NCBI GenBank assembly: GCA_027669155.1
Contig: JAQEDR010000009.1
Coordinates: forward strand, 1 to 54,393
DNA length: 54,393 bases
Direction of reading: 5' to 3'
From: Peptoniphilaceae bacterium AM52-5BH
Lineage (GTDB): Bacteria; Bacillota; Clostridia; Tissierellales; Peptoniphilaceae
The notes under the pieces were generated by a model. The model did no database searches. It saw only the letters and a program-made list of their open reading frames with translations, and had not been told where the DNA came from. Shown piece by piece: positions 1 through 8,501 of the stretch. Every line of letters begins with the position of its first letter. Positions within the stretch are counted from its first letter, which is position 1. Both the position numbers and the translations under genes were made by a program.

Positions 1-54
1 TATGAGTTTTCTATTTTATTCTAGTGTCGCATTTAATTTTACAACTTATCATAT

Positions 55-95
55 AAAAAACGCTATTCAGTTTTAATGGATTGAATAGCGTTTTT
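55..95 (-). terminator. Rho-independent terminator, bidirectional
   Basis: A 9-bp perfect stem (CGCTATTCA at 61-69 against TGAATAGCG at 82-90) with a 12-nt loop is flanked by A6 and T5. It lies just past the last stop codon of the minus-strand genes at 105-1296 and most likely ends that operon. Confidence 0.8.
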
Positions 96-104
96 GCAAT
101 TAAT

Positions 105-248
105 TTATTTTTTTATTAGTTTAGATACCGATTTTATAGCTGGTAATATAATTACACCTAAAGCAATTTTCCCTACTGGTTTTATGAATTTACCTACTTG
201 ACTTGCGGTTTTATAAATGTTTTTTTCTTTTTTATTGGTTGTTTTCAT
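105..248 (-). CDS. Small basic hydrophobic protein, 47 aa, unrecognised
   Basis: The ORF is 47 codons from ATG (248) to TAA (105). A strong ribosome binding site, GGAGG, lies about 10 nt before the start. It overlaps the end of the 354-aa gene by 17 nt and is followed at once by a terminator, so it is probably the last gene of a two-gene operon. The first ~15 residues are rich in Lys and Asn. The rest alternates Lys with Gly, Val, Ile and Leu (KIALGVIILPAIKS near residues 27-40), which could form one short membrane or amphipathic helix. I recognise no family. It could be a membrane-active peptide, but nothing beyond composition shows that. Confidence 0.5.
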   Translation of the reverse strand: MKTTNKKEKNIYKTASQVGKFIKPVGKIALGVIILPAIKSVSKLIKK

Positions 249-1296
249 TATCCCTTGCCTCCAAAAGTTCATTACCTTTAAATTTTATTAGTATATTGAC
301 ATTATCATGATTTTGTTCATAAGTGGTTAGTAATCGTGTTTTATAATATTCTGGTGATTTATACCACATTTTTTCAAAATTATCACGAGATAACATAGGT
401 TCAATTTTTGATAATCTGTATAAATTTTGATGTTCAAAAACTTTTTTGCTATCATCCAACATTGAGCATATTAGATGAGGCTGTTTTAAGTATGTGTATG
501 CATATGCCATAGGCTCTATGGACATATAATAATATTGAAAATATTCTTGTATGTCATTATATCTTGTAGTTTGAGTTTCATAATAATTTGTTTTTTTAAA
601 ACAAGTCCATATTAGTTTTAGCTTGGATTCGGGAATTTCTTCCAAAGAATTTAATTTATCAATTAGTGTTTTTTCAATCAGTTCTCTTCCTTCTCTTAGC
701 ATAGAAAGCGAATCAAGTATGAGCTTTCTTTTTTCATCAAGATTACCTTTATAATTTAATGCATCTATTAAATGCTTTCTACCTGCATTTACCTTGGCGA
801 ATCTATCATTATCTTGTCCTCTTTCAATTCTTTTTGCAATTATATGCAACTCTTGGATTTCTTCCATTAGGAGTTGATATTGTTGCTGCTCAAACATATT
901 ATGTATAGCATTATGAAAATTTATCATGTCTTGATTAGTCACTTTTCCTTTAATTTCTAATCGAATTTTTCCACTTAAGCCTTTTTCGGTATAATCATAT
1001 AAATCAGGCAGTAAGTCCCCAGTTATTTTATCTTGTAGAAAACGAACATCATGCATTTCCATTTTTTTTAACAATTCAGGAGTAAATTTGACTGCATAGT
1101 CTAATTCTGGGTTAATTATTTTGTTAGCTGTTTTTGCAATTTCAAAAGTATTTATCAATTGGTGTAACAATATTTTGGCATCAGTTTGATAGTCTTTCAT
1201 GGAAAATGTATTGATATTATCATTACTACTTATAGAATGTTTTTTAGACAAATCTATTTCATAGTTTTGTTTTTCCACCCCTTTTTTCTTACTCAA
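232..1296 (-). CDS. Hypothetical protein, 354 aa, mostly helical
   Basis: I do not recognise this protein. The likely start is TTG at 1296, with GGAGGG 9 nt upstream. It has no signal peptide or obvious membrane segment. Residues ~125-215 are rich in Glu, Gln, Lys and Leu and look like long helices or coiled coil. A short Tyr-rich stretch (EYFQYYYMSIEP) lies near residue 260. It overlaps the 47-aa gene downstream, so the two are probably co-expressed. A decayed regulator gene lies upstream on the same strand and a dead transposon lies beyond it, so the context is accessory. It could belong to a phage- or plasmid-derived cassette, but no motif proves this. Confidence 0.6.
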   Translation of the reverse strand: MSKKKGVEKQNYEIDLSKKHSISSNDNINTFSMKDYQTDAKILLHQLINTFEIAKTANKIINPELDYAVKFTPELLKKMEMHDVRFLQDKITGDLLPDLYDYTEKGLSGKIRLEIKGKVTNQDMINFHNAIHNMFEQQQYQLLMEEIQELHIIAKRIERGQDNDRFAKVNAGRKHLIDALNYKGNLDEKRKLILDSLSMLREGRELIEKTLIDKLNSLEEIPESKLKLIWTCFKKTNYYETQTTRYNDIQEYFQYYYMSIEPMAYAYTYLKQPHLICSMLDDSKKVFEHQNLYRLSKIEPMLSRDNFEKMWYKSPEYYKTRLLTTYEQNHDNVNILIKFKGNELLEARDNENNQ

Positions 1297-1345
1297 ATTA
1301 ATGAACCCTCCTTATAATTAACTATATATCTTGAAGCATATTACT

Positions 1346-1931
1346 TTATTTGAGATATTTAATATGCTTTTTCACTCTTTCATCTCTTGACAGTTGTTCA
1401 AATTCTTTCTGTGTTAGTGGTAAAGAATAATACTCTACATACTTATTTTTCATAGAATCATACTGTTCTTTTGTAATAGAGTAAGACTCTAAGTCAAACA
1501 GATTATAGTACAATTCTTTTAGGATATTGCATACGTCAGCATTAAAAGCGTGCGCTTTATCATTACCATAGAACACAAGCTTAACATCCCATTTATTTTC
1601 ATCGGTTTCAATGTCATTATTGGGAAATTTATCTTCCGCAATTATTTCAAATCCGATTTTTTTTCATTACCAGTTCATACATAAATAATACAAAATCTCT
1701 CGTGCTTGAAAGACTGAAAGTATAGTCACTTCTTCCGGTAAGCCAATCTAAAGATACATCGCATTTATCGTCAATCTCTATAAGCACATCTATTGTAGGA
1801 TTATTTTTTCCGTTTTCGTATGCAGACATGGACGGTTGAGGGATTCCTAAAAATTCTGCAAACTCCTTTTGTGGTTTTTTATTTATAGAAAGAGGATATT
1901 TTAATCGTTCCTATACAGTTTTATTATTCAC
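1346..1931 (-). pseudogene. Broken Xre/Cro-family helix-turn-helix regulator
   Basis: Reading the minus strand from a GTG at 1931 gives a typical Xre DNA-binding domain (QKEFAEFLGIPQPS then SAYENGKNNP). Two lesions interrupt it. An in-frame TAG at 1911-1913 is the seventh codon. A frame change lies at an A8 tract (1663-1670), where the first frame ends with MKKNRI and the reading continues one frame over as GFEIIAEDKF, then into a C-terminal region ending at 1346. Repairing both would give a regulator of about 195 aa. Some expression from the internal ATG at 1829 is possible, but it would lack the first half of the helix-turn-helix. A sequencing error in the homopolymer could explain the frameshift but not the nonsense codon. 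Confidence 0.75.
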
Positions 1932-2109
1932 ATTATAATATCCTATATTTATTATAACTTATTATATCAAATTGTATACTAAAAATAATGAAAAAAACTG
2001 ATAAAAACATAGTGTGAAATATTATGTGTAAAATGGAAAAAGAGAACTCAAACTTGTAAAGTTTTGTTAAGAAATAAAAGAAAAACATAAACTAACAAGG
2101 AGTTCTCGT

Positions 2110-3344
2110 ATGAATAATTTTAACGCAGATTTAGTACAAATACAAGCCCAAGGATTAGATATTAATGAATTTTTCAGGTAACAATTAGAAATAGCTATTA
2201 ATGATCTACTAAAATCAGAGCTAGCAGTATTTTTAGACTATGAAAAATGGGAATATAAAGGCTATGGCTCTGGAAATTCTAGAAATGGATATTATCACAG
2301 AAACTTAAAAACTAGATTTGGAGAGATTGAACTTCAGATACCAAGAGATAGGGCAGGTGAGTTTAAACAAGAAACTGTAAAAGCATATGCTAGAAACACA
2401 GATAATCTTGAAAATATGGTAATCACTTTATACAAGAAAGGTATAACTACAAGAGAAATAGCAGACCTATTAGAAAAAATGTATGGCAAACATTATACTC
2501 CAACAACCATATCAAATATTTCAAAAGTAATGAAAAATGAAATAGAGGCCTACCACAAACGTAAAATCAAAAAAGACTTTTTAGTTTTGTATTGTGATGC
2601 TACATACTTACCAGTAAGAAGGGATTCAGTAGCAAAAGAAGCTATACATGTAATAATAGGTATAGATCCAAATGGAAACAAAGAAGTACTTTATTATTCA
2701 TTATTCCCTGAAGAATCAGCAAATAACTACAAAGAAATGCTAATAACCTAAAATCAAGAGGATTAGAAAATGTATTACTCTTTGTAAGTGATGGACTAGT
2801 CCTCCACGAGCCGGACGGGCTAACATTAAAAGAAGCACTTACAGATATATATCCAAAATCAAAACATCAAACATGCTGGACACACTTAATGAGAAATATA
2901 GAAAATAAAGTAAGAGCAAAGGATAAACCAGAAGTAGCAAATGATTCAAAACTAATATACAGTTCAGATAATATAGAGACAGCAGAAAAAAGATTGACTG
3001 AGTTTTTATCAAAATGGTCAATAAAATATCCTAAACTAAGGAAAATGCTAGAAGGTAAAGATAATTTATTCACCTTTATGCTATTTCCAAAAGCTATAAG
3101 AAAAAGCTTGTATACCAATAATATATGTGAAAATTTCAATAAGGATATAAAAAGAAAGTTAAAACAGAAAGTTCAATTTCCAAATGAAGAAAGCCTTGAT
3201 AAAGCGATTTACATACCAGTATCAGAATATAATAATAAATTTTCTAATAGAACTCATCTTGGATTTGGCTTGGTAAAATATGAACTAAAGATGATGATAG
3301 AAGAAATAGGTCTTTCACCAGATACAATCGAATCTACTATTTAA
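2110..3344 (+). pseudogene. IS256-family (mutator-type) transposase, inactivated
   Basis: The reading starts at ATG 2110 and resembles IS256/mutator DDE transposases: GNSRNGYYHR with IPRDR in the N-terminal region, the first catalytic Asp in LYCDATYL, the second in FVSDGL, then KHQTCWTHLMRNI and a C-terminal region with ICENFN. There are three lesions. TAA at 2179-2181 replaces a sense codon early in the gene. One base is missing near 2745-2752, so the frame ends at 2751 and resumes as LKSRGLENVLLFVSDGL. A 24-bp insertion at 2798-2821 adds eight codons just after the second catalytic Asp motif. The three together make the gene non-functional. Confidence 0.85.
2798..2821 (+). repeat. 24-bp palindromic element R1, inserted in the transposase
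   Basis: The segment begins AGTCCTC and ends AGCCGGACGGGCT, whose AGCC and GGCT ends can pair. Its GC content is far above the surrounding transposase. Copies of the same length occur on the opposite strand at 24166-24189 (22 of 24 identical) and 24472-24495 (20 of 24). The insertion is 24 bp, so it keeps the reading frame and adds residues that break the conserved SDGL to KEAL region of the family. Confidence 0.75.
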
Positions 3345-3495
3345 TTGTATCTGGTGAATTATAGCTAAAATTACAAAATTTATAAGTTTGGGTTTACACA
3401 AAAAATGTGACAGTACCTTTTAAACCTGTTAAAAATTAATTTTTAGGTTTTAAAAGTAATATTATACTATGTTGAGGATATACTATAATCTTTAG

Positions 3496-3700
3496 TTGAC
3501 CAATAAAATAATAGCAGTATATTATCATCAACAAATACATACGGAGGTAAATTTATAGTGATTTTATAAGCAATATGGAAATTTTGATACTATTTTTAGC
3601 CTATTTAGGCTAGTTTTAGTGTGCCATGTTGTGAATAAGATCTGTATGTTTACGTTAGAAGAGGTCTATTCACTTATGTGAGTAGGCCTTTTTTGTATTT
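3496..3700 (+). promoter_or_regulatory. Promoter, tiny leader peptide and attenuator before the ABC-F gene
   Basis: A promoter is visible: TTGACC at 3496-3501, a 16-bp spacer, and TATATT at 3518-3523. The leader carries a strong ribosome binding site (GGAGG, 3543-3547) and a possible three-residue peptide (GTG ATT TTA TAA, 3558-3569). A 7-bp perfect stem with a 2-nt loop follows (3597-3612). A terminator hairpin (3662-3673 against 3678-3689, with G-U pairs) ends in a T-run. All of this precedes the ABC-F start at 3737. The arrangement is typical of antibiotic-induced attenuation of ribosome-protection genes: a drug-stalled ribosome on the leader would favour readthrough. The peptide start codon is an inference. 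Confidence 0.65.
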
Positions 3701-3736
3701 TATTTTTGATATGGCATACATCCTTAAGGAGGATTT

Positions 3737-5260
3737 ATGTTAGAGATAAGAGATTTAACTATAAAATTAATAGAAGATGATAGGATAATTCTAAAGAATT
3801 TTGATTTTACCTTAAATGATGGTGATAAGGTAGGTCTTATAGGTGAGGAAGGTAATGGGAAGTCTATACTCTTAAAATCAATTGTTAATATAGATGATGT
3901 AAAAGATTACTGTGATGTTAGTGGAAAAATATATCTGGGAAATGAAATAGTTGGGTATTTACCGCAAGGTTTGGAAGAAGAATATTTTGATTTGACAGCT
4001 AATGAATATCTCTTTAGTAAAGTAGATGTAGAGCTTATAGACTATAATGAACTTTATAAATACCTAGCAGACTTTAACTTATCATCTGATATTTTATCAA
4101 ATGATATAAAAATGAGAGAGCTTTCTGGTGGTGAGAAAATAAAGTTTATTTTAGTAGCTGAACTATTAAAAAATCCAACTATTTTCTTATTTGATGAGCC
4201 TAGCAATGACCTTGATTATGAATCGTTATCTTGGCTTGAAAGTTTTATGAAAGATTTAGAAATTCCCTATATTTTTGTATCCCATGATACAAATTTACTT
4301 TCAAATATATCAAATAGGATAATACACCTAGAACAAGTTAGAAGAAGGAGTGAGGCCAAACATACAGTATCTAATAATACTTACGATGAATATATAAGAA
4401 AAAGACAAAACTTTATAGATTCGGAAACAAATAGAGCTTACAAAGAAAGAGAAGAATTTGATAAAAAAATATTCAGGTATAAGAAAGTCCACGATGCAGT
4501 TCAGCATGACATTAGAGCTACAAAAAATGATGTAGAAGGTAGGTTGCTAAAGGAGAAAATGCATACTGTAAAATCTATTGGAAGAAGATTAGAAAAAGAG
4601 GAAACAAAGCTTACAAAAAAACCTGATTATGAAGATTCTATAGATATTTTCTTTGATGATAGTATAAAAATAGCTAATAGAAAGCAAATCCTAGACTATA
4701 AATTAGATAGTCTAAGGGCAGGGGATAAGGTCTTAGCTAAGGATATAAGCTTAAAAATAATAGGTCCTCAAAAGATATGTATCATTGGCAAAAATGGGGC
4801 TGGCAAGACTACACTTTTGAAAAAATTAAAAGAAGAGTGCCGAAGTTTAAATCTTAAAGTAGGATATATGCCGCAGTCTTACTTTGAATATGAGAAAAAA
4901 GATATAAATGCTATAGAATATATATCTGATTCATTTATAAAAGATAATCATACCAAAGCCTCAAATCTTCTAGCTAGCCTAAACTTTAAAAGAGAAGAAA
5001 TGTATAGAAATATATCAGACCTATCTGGAGGGCAAAAAGCAAAACTATTTTTCTCTAAAATGAATTTAGATAAGGCAGAAGTTTTAGTCCTAGACGAACC
5101 AACCAGGAACCTATCACCCCTATCTAAACCTGAGATAAACAAAGCTCTAAGAGATTATAATGGAGCGATAATTGCCGTTTCTCATGATAGGGATTTTATA
5201 GATGAAGTTTTTGATAAGGTATATGAACTAGGTCATTATGGGCTAAAAAGAGTCAAGTAA
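3737..5260 (+). CDS. ABC-F family ATPase, probable ribosome protection protein
   Basis: The protein has 507 aa and two ATP-binding domains with no membrane segments, as in ABC-F proteins. Domain 1 has a Walker A near residue 36 (GEEGNGKS), signature LSGGE and Walker B FLFDEPSNDLD. Domain 2 has a Walker A near residue 350 (GKNGAGKTT), signature LSGGQ and Walker B VLVLDEPTRN. Between them, at residues ~215-295, is a charged helical linker rich in Lys, Arg and Glu, the segment that reaches into the ribosome in this family. Antibiotic-resistance ABC-F proteins bind the ribosomal E site and dislodge drugs such as lincosamides, streptogramins A, pleuromutilins or macrolides. Which drug applies here cannot be read. 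The leader/attenuator upstream supports a resistance role. Start ATG is preceded by AAGGAGGA. Confidence 0.85.
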   Translation: MLEIRDLTIKLIEDDRIILKNFDFTLNDGDKVGLIGEEGNGKSILLKSIVNIDDVKDYCDVSGKIYLGNEIVGYLPQGLEEEYFDLTANEYLFSKVDVELIDYNELYKYLADFNLSSDILSNDIKMRELSGGEKIKFILVAELLKNPTIFLFDEPSNDLDYESLSWLESFMKDLEIPYIFVSHDTNLLSNISNRIIHLEQVRRRSEAKHTVSNNTYDEYIRKRQNFIDSETNRAYKEREEFDKKIFRYKKVHDAVQHDIRATKNDVEGRLLKEKMHTVKSIGRRLEKEETKLTKKPDYEDSIDIFFDDSIKIANRKQILDYKLDSLRAGDKVLAKDISLKIIGPQKICIIGKNGAGKTTLLKKLKEECRSLNLKVGYMPQSYFEYEKKDINAIEYISDSFIKDNHTKASNLLASLNFKREEMYRNISDLSGGQKAKLFFSKMNLDKAEVLVLDEPTRNLSPLSKPEINKALRDYNGAIIAVSHDRDFIDEVFDKVYELGHYGLKRVK

Positions 5261-6040
5261 TGATTTTGATTATTTGCATTTAGCAACAATATGATTGAGC
5301 AAATCTGTCTTTAACAAGTATAGCAAGTAAAATAATATTAGAAAAAATAGAGAATTATCAAGCAAACTGTGTTTCTTGATACCTAAATATATGGATGAAA
5401 GAGGATGGTAATCAGATTTCCGAAATCCTTAGAATCCACTACAGGTATTCTTTGAGAAATAAAATCAAAGATCAAGTATCATAAAAATATCTTTAAAGTG
5501 ATTGATATGAGTATTTCTACTAACTATTATACATCCTGGTTGAAGTAGATGTCGGAAAATAACTTATAAAAGTCTATAGAATTAGGCTCGGCATAAAAGA
5601 TCTTAATCTAACAAATATTTACTTAAGCTCCAGATATCTAGCAGGAAGTGCGAAGATAGATGGATGGCTGTCCTTCTGATTCGCTAATGGGATTGAAAAT
5701 TACTAAGTGATTTTCAAGTATGATAGTGACTTGCTCAAGCGAAGAGAATGAAAAATGGCTACTGGAACTTAAACGGTACTGGAAGTAAAAAAATAAACTT
5801 AATAATAGCTCCAAGTACTTTACATTTGGACAAAAATATATATCGTAACTTCAAGCTGCGGTCTTTTTGAGTATATATATTACACAGAATTCAGCAAACA
5901 GATAAATAATGCGACAATAAAATGTCGGTTTGAGTGTAGGTTTAAATATGACTTAATAGAAAAGGAAATAAGCTCTTAGAAAAATGCTGGAATCTGTTTT
6001 GCTTTATAGATAAGTGGGAATTTTATATAGTATATAGGGC
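5261..6040 (+). other. 780-bp region without an intact gene
   Basis: All frames are broken by stops. An 8-bp hairpin (TTGAAAAT against ATTTTCAA) lies near 5695-5720. Around 5760-5790 the string GCTACTGGAACTT resembles the start of the dispersed repeat found at 7078 and 9956. One frame there reads NGYWNLNGTGSK, which is faintly like a cell-wall-binding repeat. This is too short and decayed to call. The segment is best seen as degraded accessory DNA. Confidence 0.4.
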
Positions 6041-6071
6041 TTGACCTGGACCTTGGGGACCGTGTTATCCT
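6041..6071 (+). promoter_or_regulatory. MerR-type promoter with 19-bp spacer and operator dyad
   Basis: TTGACC (6041-6046) and TATCCT (6066-6071) are separated by exactly 19 bp instead of 17. The spacer holds a GC-rich dyad, GGACC TTG GGGACC. An over-long spacer covering a dyad is the mark of promoters that MerR-family regulators activate by untwisting DNA. The MerR-family gene begins 23 bp further on, so it is most likely autoregulated. Confidence 0.8.
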
Positions 6072-6093
6072 TTAATCAAAGGAGGTAGAAACC

Positions 6094-6945
6094 ATGTTAA
6101 GAAGTGAAATTCAAAAAGAAACGGGTCTAACTAGGAAGGCGATAGAGTATTATGAGGATAAAGGACTTATCCATCCTCAGAAATATGAGAATGGTTATAG
6201 AGACTATAGTATAAAGGATTTAGAAATTCTGAAAAAAGTTTCTATATTTAGAAAATTAGGAATGAGTGTCTCAGAAATTGGTCAGTGTATATCTTCAGGT
6301 GGTGATGCTCTATCTTCTGTTTTAAGGGAAAAACAACATCAATTGGACCTTGATAAAAAAAGGAAAGAAATATTAGAAATGATTGTTAGAGGTGAAAGCA
6401 ATGAAATAATCAATGAGAAAGTTTCACTACTTGATGTGGAAGAAACTATCTATGAAAAATTAGAAATTGCTTTTCCGGGATATTTTGGACAAATGATATT
6501 TGCTGCCTATCAACCATTTTTGAATGAACCATTAGAAAATGACGGTAAAGATTCATTTTACAAATATATAGCTTATCTTGATAGGCTTCCTGCCTTTGAA
6601 TTAACTGAAGAAGAGAAAAAATATATTGAAAAGATTAGCTCGCCCTTTGATATGAAAACCTTAAAGGATGTAAATCAGGCCAAAGTCGATGCTATTGAGA
6701 ATCCAGAAAAGTGGATGAAAGATAATGAGGATGTAATTTCTCGATATGAAAGTTATAAAAATAGTGAAGAGTATCAAAATAGCATGATGAAACAGATCCA
6801 GGATAAGCTAAAAAACTTTATGAAGGAAAATCAATATTATGAAATAGCAATTCCACTTATTAGAAAATTTTCCAAGAGCTATGATAATTACTATAAAAAG
6901 TTGCTAAAGGCAAATGAACAGTATCTAAACAATAAATATCAATAA
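6094..6945 (+). CDS. MerR-family transcriptional regulator
   Basis: The protein has 283 aa. Residues 1-70 form a MerR winged helix-turn-helix: EIQKETGLTRKAIEYYEDKG with the recognition helix, then the wing NGYRDYS. A linking helix follows (residues ~75-105, rich in Lys, Arg and Leu). The remaining ~170 residues are a ligand-binding part that I do not recognise. It has no conserved Cys cluster, so a metal sensor is unlikely and a small-molecule or drug sensor is more plausible. The start is ATG 6094 with AAAGGAGGT 8 nt upstream. Its own promoter has the diagnostic 19-bp spacer. The ABC-F gene upstream has its own attenuator, so joint control is not evident. Confidence 0.85.
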   Translation: MLRSEIQKETGLTRKAIEYYEDKGLIHPQKYENGYRDYSIKDLEILKKVSIFRKLGMSVSEIGQCISSGGDALSSVLREKQHQLDLDKKRKEILEMIVRGESNEIINEKVSLLDVEETIYEKLEIAFPGYFGQMIFAAYQPFLNEPLENDGKDSFYKYIAYLDRLPAFELTEEEKKYIEKISSPFDMKTLKDVNQAKVDAIENPEKWMKDNEDVISRYESYKNSEEYQNSMMKQIQDKLKNFMKENQYYEIAIPLIRKFSKSYDNYYKKLLKANEQYLNNKYQ

Positions 6946-6953
6946 TTATAGTT

Positions 6954-6992
6954 AAGCACTTGCTTACACTAAATACTAAGTAGGTGCTTTTT
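6954..6992 (+). terminator. Terminator of the MerR gene
   Basis: The arm AAGCACTTGCTTA (6954-6966) pairs with TAAGTAGGTGCTT (6977-6989), including G-U pairs, with a 10-nt loop and a following T-run. It starts 9 nt after the MerR stop codon. Confidence 0.8.
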
Positions 6993-7077
6993 CTATGCCC
7001 AAATGTAAAGAGTTTCAGGGTCAAGGTAAATAGTTTAATTGTATCAAAGAAGGTTGAAAACTAGGCCTAGATTGAGT

Positions 7078-7210
7078 TACTGGGATAGGGACGGAACTAA
7101 AATCTGAAAATATCCTATAATTAGGTGGGTTTGATATATTTTTAAAATAGAATCTTGTATTTTGATTGGATCGGAATATTTCTTATGCTTGGAAAAGAAT
7201 AATGAGAGTA
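7078..7210 (+). repeat. Dispersed ~135-bp repeat, copy A
   Basis: This segment aligns along its length with 9956-10090. Shared blocks include TACTGG, GACGG, ACTAAAAT, TCCTATAATTA, ATAGAATCT and TGGAAAAGAA. By eye, roughly 70 to 75 percent of positions agree. No frame is open. A third, partial match to the first ~20 bases lies near 5760. Its nature is unknown. It may be a decayed transposon end or a relic of a coding repeat. Confidence 0.6.
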
Positions 7211-7301
7211 AAAGTATCTATAAAAGGTAGGATTTGGTTTATTATTTTTTTATTAGTTATAATTTAAAGCTTTCTACTTACTGGTCTTATATTTTTTTAA
7301 T

Positions 7302-7353
7302 AAAAAAACTGGCCCTAGTAGTTAGTTTTATTGCTAACTTTTGGGGTCAGTTT
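7302..7353 (-). terminator. Terminator of the YeiH-type exporter gene
   Basis: Read on the minus strand, AACTGACCC pairs with GGGCCAGTT around an inner stem (AGTTAG against CTAACT), followed by a T7 run. It begins about 9 nt after the stop codon at 7362. Confidence 0.8.
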
Positions 7354-7361
7354 CTAAAAGA

Positions 7362-8396
7362 TTATAAGATGCCTAGAACTTTTTCTAGTATTAGGGTTAT
7401 GGATGTTATTGATATAAAGCACACTCCTCCTAAGGCTAGTGGCTTAGCTCCTGATTTTAATAGTTTTACTATATCACTATTAAAACCAATAGCTGACATT
7501 GCCATTACAATAAAAAATTTGGATAAGTCCTTAAAGGGTTTGAAAAATTCAATATTTACTCCTTTGGCTAGGGCTATGGTTGTAATCAAACTTGCAAGGA
7601 TGAAGTAGATTATAAAGAATGGGAAAATTTGTATTATAGAAATTTTTTTATTATCTTCTTGCCCAGCGTTTCTCATCCTAATGAAGGCTAGTCCTAAGCA
7701 TATTGGAATTATTGCTAGGGTTCTAGTCAATTTTACTGTTACAGCCTTGTCAAGTGTCTGACTGCCTAGATTATATATTGTATCCCATGTTGATGCACAT
7801 GCTGTAACTGATGATGTATCATTAACAGCAGATCCAGCAAATATACCAAAGGCATGACCATCGGTAGTAGAAAATCCAATCAAACGACCTAGGCTTGGAA
7901 ATAAAATAGCAGCTAAGATATTAAAAAAGAATATCACTGATATGGCTTGGGCTATCTCATCTTCATCTGCATCTATTACTGGAGCGGCAGCTGCAATTGC
8001 AGAGCCTCCACAAATTGATGATCCAACACCAACAAGAGTTGCGATATTTCCTTTTATAAGTCCAGATTTATAGGCTAGATATGCGATTATAAGTGATGTT
8101 GATATGGTAGATAGGATGATTGGAAGTGATTGTCTACCAGTTTTTAAAACAATTCCAAGATCAAGACCAAACCCAAGGAGGATTACAGCATATTGAAGGA
8201 TTTTCTTTGATGTAAATCTCACACCACCAATATAAGGTTTTTTGTCTTTTATAATTTGACCTAGGACCATTCCAATTAGAATACCAAAGACTGCTGGGCC
8301 TACTAGTGGGATTTTTTGGCCGATTATCTGGGATATTACTGCAATTATAAGGCAAAGAATAATCCCTTTTATATTTTTTTCTATAGATTTTATCAT
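7362..8396 (-). CDS. YeiH-family putative sulfate exporter (UPF0324)
   Basis: The protein has 344 aa, is very hydrophobic, and has about ten predicted membrane helices. It matches the YeiH/Cons_hypoth698 family in its N-terminal IGILIGMVLGQIIK, the LLGFGLDLGIVLKTG helix, GVGSSICGGSAIAA and GSAVNDTSSVTA segments, and the C-terminal AMSAIGFNSDIVKLL. The family is annotated as putative sulfate or sulfonate efflux, with experimental support still thin. I chose the start at ATG 8396 because AAAGGAGA lies right before it. An in-frame ATG nine codons upstream (8423) lacks a site. A LysR regulator diverges from it across 105 bp, the arrangement seen for yeiE-yeiH in E. coli. Confidence 0.8.
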   Translation of the reverse strand: MIKSIEKNIKGIILCLIIAVISQIIGQKIPLVGPAVFGILIGMVLGQIIKDKKPYIGGVRFTSKKILQYAVILLGFGLDLGIVLKTGRQSLPIILSTISTSLIIAYLAYKSGLIKGNIATLVGVGSSICGGSAIAAAAPVIDADEDEIAQAISVIFFFNILAAILFPSLGRLIGFSTTDGHAFGIFAGSAVNDTSSVTACASTWDTIYNLGSQTLDKAVTVKLTRTLAIIPICLGLAFIRMRNAGQEDNKKISIIQIFPFFIIYFILASLITTIALAKGVNIEFFKPFKDLSKFFIVMAMSAIGFNSDIVKLLKSGAKPLALGGVCFISITSITLILEKVLGIL

Positions 8397-8501
8397 ATAT
8401 TCTCCTTTCACTTTTTTTATCATATAATAAATAGATATAATGTAAAATTATAATTGTTTACTATATGATAAAAATTTGTTATGATAGATGTGGAGGATAC
8501 T
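8397..8501. promoter_or_regulatory. Divergent promoter region between exporter and LysR gene
   Basis: This is a 105-bp, very AT-rich gap between two divergent starts. LysR-family proteins usually bind in such gaps. It contains ATCATATAATAAATAGATAT and AATTGTTTACTATATGAT, with several T-N11-A type matches, but AT richness makes a specific operator call unsafe. Confidence 0.4.

Larger units (their letters stand above)
2013..3412 (+). mobile_element. Defective IS256-family insertion sequence
   Basis: The element is about 1.4 kb, the usual IS256-family size. Its terminal inverted repeats match at 16 of the first 20 positions: left end TGTGAAATATTATGTGTAAA at 2013, right end reading TGTCACATTTTTTGTGTAAA on the other strand from 3412. 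It holds one transposase gene with three lesions. The 8-bp flanks (AAACATAG and GTACCTTT) do not match, so no target duplication remains. It is an old copy that can move only with a transposase supplied from elsewhere. Confidence 0.8.

Noticed and set aside
2110..2751. Possible recoding or selenocysteine-like readthrough in the IS256 transposase
   Set aside because: The early stop is TAA, not TGA, a separate base loss shifts the frame later, and no recoding structure is seen. Decay is simpler.
7234..7608. Plus-strand open frame of 124 codons
   Set aside because: It overlaps the terminator and the 3' end of the YeiH-type gene on the other strand, has no ribosome binding site and no family pattern. 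The minus-strand gene explains the open frame.
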